DNA of 43,656 bases. It comes from Nemertoderma westbladi (taxonomy: Eukaryota; Xenacoelomorpha; Nemertodermatida; Nemertodermatidae). Positions 40,096-43,656 of this stretch are shown here, in pieces. The DNA lies in the NCBI GenBank assembly GCA_032718475.1, contig JAUCBJ010002452.1, positions 1 through 43,656 on the forward strand. Direction: 5' to 3'. The notes beneath the pieces were generated by a model. The model worked only from the letters and a program-made list of their open reading frames with translations. It was not told where the DNA came from and did not search any database. Position numbers and translations under genes: made by a program. Each line of letters starts with the position of its first letter. Positions within the stretch are counted from its first letter, which is position 1.

Positions 40096-40366
40096 TTTAT
40101 CGTTGAGTCGGGCATTGTCACGCTCTCGGTAAAGTTGTACATGTACATAGTGTAATTACGTTTTATATTGGTTTTAGGTTAGCGTAGTGTTATATTGTAT
40201 TTGTAACCAAGTAACATAAAGGACCCTCTTGGAAATAAGCTGCAAAGCTTTAGGGGTAATCCTATATGTTATGTTGGACAATACCTTTATACCGGTACAT
40301 TGTTTGGTGTATTTGTTATTGTTTTTACATAATGTACAGTATAAATAAATCTATCTATCTATCTAA
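40096..40366 (+). mobile_element. LINE 3' end (CR1-like) with TCTA tail
   Basis: 'ggaccctcttggaaataagctgcaaagctttaggggtaatcc' (40221-40262), then a T-rich stretch and 'ataaataaatctatctatctatct' (40341-40364), resemble the 3' UTR end of CR1/L2-type LINEs. The (TCTA)n tail matches the minus-strand tail of the CR1-like fragment at 7475. No coding part is seen, so it is a short 5'-truncated copy; its upstream limit is uncertain. Confidence 0.5.
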
Positions 40367-41759
40367 TTCGTAGGACCCTAATCTCCCAAAAAAACGGGAT
40401 AATTCCTGGCCTAATTCAAAACCCGGTATTATAATTGAACAGTAAACACAGTACAAATGGTTTGACATTTATCTAAGTTCTGGTAATCCCTTTTTACACA
40501 TTGCAATCTACACCCTGTCAGCCTGTCTGTAACTGTCGAAATTCCGTACCGGTCCCGGTATAAACAATTTAGTTTCATTTTCTTAATGTTTGAGCTATAT
40601 TATGAATTACAATTAAAAAATTATTTTTTTTAATGTGACGGGATCCGATTTGGCAAAAGATCCCGAGCGGTGTGTGTGTGTTTCGAGTCTTATGGATAAT
40701 ACGCGTTGCCGCGTTTGCTGGGCTAATGAAAGACTGAGGTGAAATTGAAATACCGAAGGCTGGTAAAATAACTGAGTTTTAGTTATTGTTGTTCATAATA
40801 TCAGATAAGCAGTCAGTTTAATACCATGATAGCAGTAACATTAACAGCGACGACGATGGTTAAAAACCGTCTGACTTCTACACTCAATGTAGCCAACTGA
40901 GGTACAATCAACAGAGTAACGGTTATATATATTATATGGGATACACATACCTACCTAGGTTTGGCCTACCAATGAATGCGCGATAATTGATGGAAAGCCG
41001 CCCTATCATTGGTTGATCTATTCTCCAGCCAATCCCTATTTTCCCCTGGCCCTGTGCTAGCTTCCCCCTGAGATGAGCTAATGTGCTGGCATCTCTCTCT
41101 CTAGCCGGCAATGTATATTGCTTTGGTGCCCTTGGTATGCAATATTATATTGGTAATATCGCATATCCAATCATGATTCGTAAATCATGCCTTTGCCCAT
41201 TTTCCACTGGGTGGTGAAGCGAATTGGATCCGCTAACATTAAATTAGTTAAAAAAATACTTTTTTTAAACTAATTTTCAAAAAAATTTGTTAACAAAAGA
41301 CTTTTTTTAACTAATATTGTGGAAATTAGTTAAAAAAATTTAGATTAATTAACTCAATTTTAAAAATATTAGTGAGAAAAAGAGCCTTTCTCAAATAAAA
41401 TTATAATTTGTCTCCCTATTTTGTGTATATTCGAGATGAAAAGTAACTATATAAATAAATAAACATTAAATAAAAGCTTTATTTAATTAAGCTTCCGTGC
41501 TACTGTATAATGTGACAAGAGGTTTTTCCACAGGCAGTTATACTTTAGAATATGAATGGATACGCGAAAAAATTGTTGGGCTAGAAACAATCAAATAAGG
41601 TGTAACAATGTGCCCTGAATCGAGTGGCGGTTTTCGGATCGGAAGAATCGGAGTTTTTTGTAAAAACACGCGGAAACGGTCGAAATTGCGGGTTTAAATA
41701 AGCCCGGGAAGCCAGTTTTGAAAATCGGCTATAATTGGCTGCTACATATTTGACGTCAC
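40367..41759. other. No gene seen; two A/T hairpins
   Basis: Unassigned sequence with several CCAAT/ATTGG motifs at 40970-41035. At 41241-41277 'aaattagttaaaaaaa' faces its near-complement. At 41302-41315 and 41325-41338 TTTTTTTAACTAAT and ATTAGTTAAAAAAA form a perfect 14-bp stem. Confidence 0.5.
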
Positions 41760-42160
41760 TAGGTACTGGAAGTCGTCGACCTTCCTTAGTTGATTATTAT
41801 CAATGGTTGTCAAGTTTCCATCAACATTAAAGGTCATGAATTCGGTCTTGGTAGCATTTATATGCAATCCAACCTCCATAGCAGCCCTCTCTACTTTATT
41901 TAGTAGATGCTGTGCATTTGCTAGCGTATTAGAGAGCAGGGTAATGTCATCCGCAAAGTCGGTGTCTGTGACTGTAGTTGCCGGATATCTACTACTTCTG
42001 CGTTCTTGAAGTGTGAATCCAAGATCTTCACCCTTTGTGGCCGTCCTCATTGCGTAATCCAGCACAATTACAAATAGTAATGGTGCTAATGTGTCACCTT
42101 GTAGTATGCCAGCCAGGATTGAGAAAAACTCAGTTTCACCATTCTTTGACTTAATTCCTA
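41760..42160 (-). pseudogene. RTE-like LINE 'A' family, internal fragment
   Basis: Minus-strand sequence very close to 27690-28095 and then 28254-28272. It encodes 'DYAMRTATKGEDLGFTLQER', 'DTDFADDITLLSNTLANAQH' (catalytic FADD intact) and 'VGLHINATKTEFMTFNVDG', and stops at 'FQYL'. A ~160-bp internal deletion joins the 'gtttcacc' and 'attctttgac' segments near 42140. Neither the LINE 3' tail nor a target-site duplication is visible, so it was cut at both ends, unlike a normal LINE insertion. Compared with it, the copy at 27143-28472 has a one-base deletion and a 21-bp insertion. Confidence 0.85.
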
Positions 42161-42911
42161 TACTATAACATAGTTACTATAACAAATTGTAACAAATTTA
42201 TACCTAATTAAAATAACTCCAGTATTCAGCCCAAAAGAACTAATATCATTCATACATACATTTCTACATTATTGTCCTGCATTTTGGGTAACCTAACAGT
42301 GACCTAAAATGCCTGACTAACTTTAGGGGATAATTTAATTTAATTTAATTCGGTCTTAGCCGACAATATAAAAGAGAATTGCACAGTAAATGTTATTCAC
42401 GTATGGCAAATTAAGTAAAAACGATAATTAGGACAATTAACATGGTTAAAAAGAGACAAAATTCAAAATATCACATATCGAATGTCTCATTAAAATCGTC
42501 ATAGCGGTAGTTATATACGGTTCATTAGATCAAGTCAAAGTATTGTCGGATGCAATTATGTTTATTGTCGAAAGATATTGCACTGTTGTCATAGCAATAT
42601 TAAAATAATCATAAATAACCAAAGTGAAGATTATACAAACTAAAACGTGTTCAAAATGGGCCATTATAAGGGTCATAAATTGTTCCATTATTATACATGT
42701 AAATTTATAAAATAGCTGTAGGAGGGAACATTGTATGTATTGTTAACTTGTATTTACGGGAAGCAGAGATAGAAAAGAATGGCAAGATATTGATGGGTTG
42801 TTTTTGACCCCATTGTACCCCAATGTACCATATACTTATAATATTTATATATAACAAAGCCACTGAAGCTTAATTAAAATTGTTGCTATTTATTTTGTAA
42901 AAGTTACTAAC
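42161..42911. other. No gene seen (putative intron)
   Basis: AT-rich; an (ATTTA)n-like run lies at 42330-42350. Nothing else recognised. Confidence 0.45.
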
Positions 42912-42962
42912 TTGTATGAACATCAGTTGGTGTTGGGGTCATTGTTGTATCATCGTCTATAT
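42912..42962 (-). CDS. Candidate 51-bp Asp/Thr/Pro-rich exon (phase 1-1)
   Basis: Minus strand: 'tttgtgttttag' acceptor, 51 bases, then 'gttagtaac'. In phase 1 it reads 'DIDDDTTMTPTPTDVHT'. The 17-codon length, phase 1-1 borders, GTTAGT donor and Thr-rich composition match the exons at 8138 and 9281. It lies upstream (5') of the FN2 exon on the same strand, so it may encode a linker before that domain. Alone it would be weak evidence. Confidence 0.5.
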
Positions 42963-43656
42963 CTAAAACACAAACCAAATGTGATTTATAAGAATCTCAT
43001 TATATATTTAAAGTACATTTAATACATTAATATTTGTACTTATTCATACTTGAGTATAATTGCAGCAACATTCAGACACCATTCTAAAGTTGGAGCAGTA
43101 GAGAGTTCAATTTCTAGAGAGTTGAATTGAGGCAAATTGATGGACAATTGGCCATCACTGATTCACAGATTGACCTACAGCAAGGCTGAGTGCACAGAAG
43201 TATACAGTAACGACCATCTGGCAAAGTTTGTCATGATCTGAAACTGGCAGAGGATAATTCCATCCACTTTGCTGTTGACTTTGACACCCTTTGAATTTCT
43301 CATTTTATTTCATAGATGATTTTACAGCTACCATTTTCACTGGAACAACAGTAAACTGTCTGTACTATTAATTGCTAAGCCTAATATTTTATACAACATC
43401 AAATTCTATAGCATTCCATGATGCCATACTTTATCAATGTAATGCAACAGTAGAATGCAGGAATGAGTCTTCCATTTTATTTATTCATCCTTAAGGTACA
43501 GACTGGCAAAACTACTTATGACCCAGATGCCCACAGATTAAACATGTAGCGGACCAGGCTGGGCAGTTATCCTTAGTAGATAGAATGCATTTTAATGGAA
43601 TGATGCAGGAATTGGAGGATAGTTTTATTCATCTTCAACTCAGAGTTGGAGTGTCG
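42963..43656. other. No firm gene at right edge
   Basis: Unassigned. From about 43537 to the end the plus strand has an open frame after 'tgcccacag' ('HVADQAGQLSLVDRMHFNGM'). It may be the start of an exon running off the window, but the acceptor is weak and no domain is recognised. Confidence 0.3.

Noticed and set aside
43537-43656. Plus-strand exon at the window edge
   Set aside because: The open frame is only ~40 codons with a weak acceptor and no recognisable domain, so it is noted but not called.

Overview
This is an animal nuclear-genome window, AT-rich and dominated by decayed mobile elements. It holds no operons, no ribosome-binding-site architecture and no long intact cellular reading frame. 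The mix of element families suggests an invertebrate, perhaps marine: BEL/Pao LTR retrotransposons, APE-type LINEs of RTE-like and CR1-like character, an endonuclease-bearing Penelope-like element, piggyBac-like and foldback DNA elements, satellites, and many pure C or G runs. The phylum cannot be fixed from sequence alone.

Layout. 1-2.5 kb: the inner end of a piggyBac-like repeat, a family of short GGTGTCGGACGTT motifs, C-rich minisatellite, two stray satellite monomers and a 280-bp LINE 3' end. 2.55-3.89 kb: a long palindromic element. 4.06-4.35 kb: a hairpin-rich MITE. 4.87-6.29 kb: a broken BEL/Pao integrase (+). 7.5-8.05 kb: a CR1-like LINE 3' end (-). 10.1-13.2 kb: a BEL/Pao pol (-), disrupted throughout. 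13.2-19.5 kb: a Penelope-like reverse transcriptase (-) between two ~1.58-kb inverted arms, followed by a third, diverged partial arm copy. 20.4-21.4 kb: a coiled-coil, gag-like remnant (-). 22.97-23.40 kb: a MITE whose tips are G/C runs. 24.2-25.9 kb: a 68-bp satellite with a 340-bp higher-order repeat. 27.0-36.5 kb: a deep nest, namely a BEL/Pao element (+) split by an RTE-like LINE (-), itself split by a CR1-like LINE (-) and by a nearly full-length second RTE-like LINE (+); the same BEL integrase is also split at TTAA by a piggyBac-like element. Target-site duplications are readable for each layer. 36.9-38.6 kb: a second copy of the long palindrome. 40.1-40.4 kb and 41.8-42.2 kb: more LINE fragments.

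The only likely host-gene signal is on the minus strand. It is an exon encoding a fibronectin type II (FN2) domain (38876-39073) plus three small Ser/Thr-rich exons (42912-42962, 9281-9337, 8138-8191). Each has AG/GT borders, a length divisible by three and phase 1-1 ends, as expected of a modular extracellular protein. They may belong to one gene whose introns have been swollen by the elements above, but linkage is inferred and needs RNA evidence.

I found no convincing new enzymatic or defence system. The observations most worth checking are the Penelope element inside giant inverted arms, the 1.3-1.6-kb self-complementary element present twice, the piggyBac-like element carrying five 162-bp (54-codon) repeats, the 340-bp higher-order satellite, and the phase-1 exon series.
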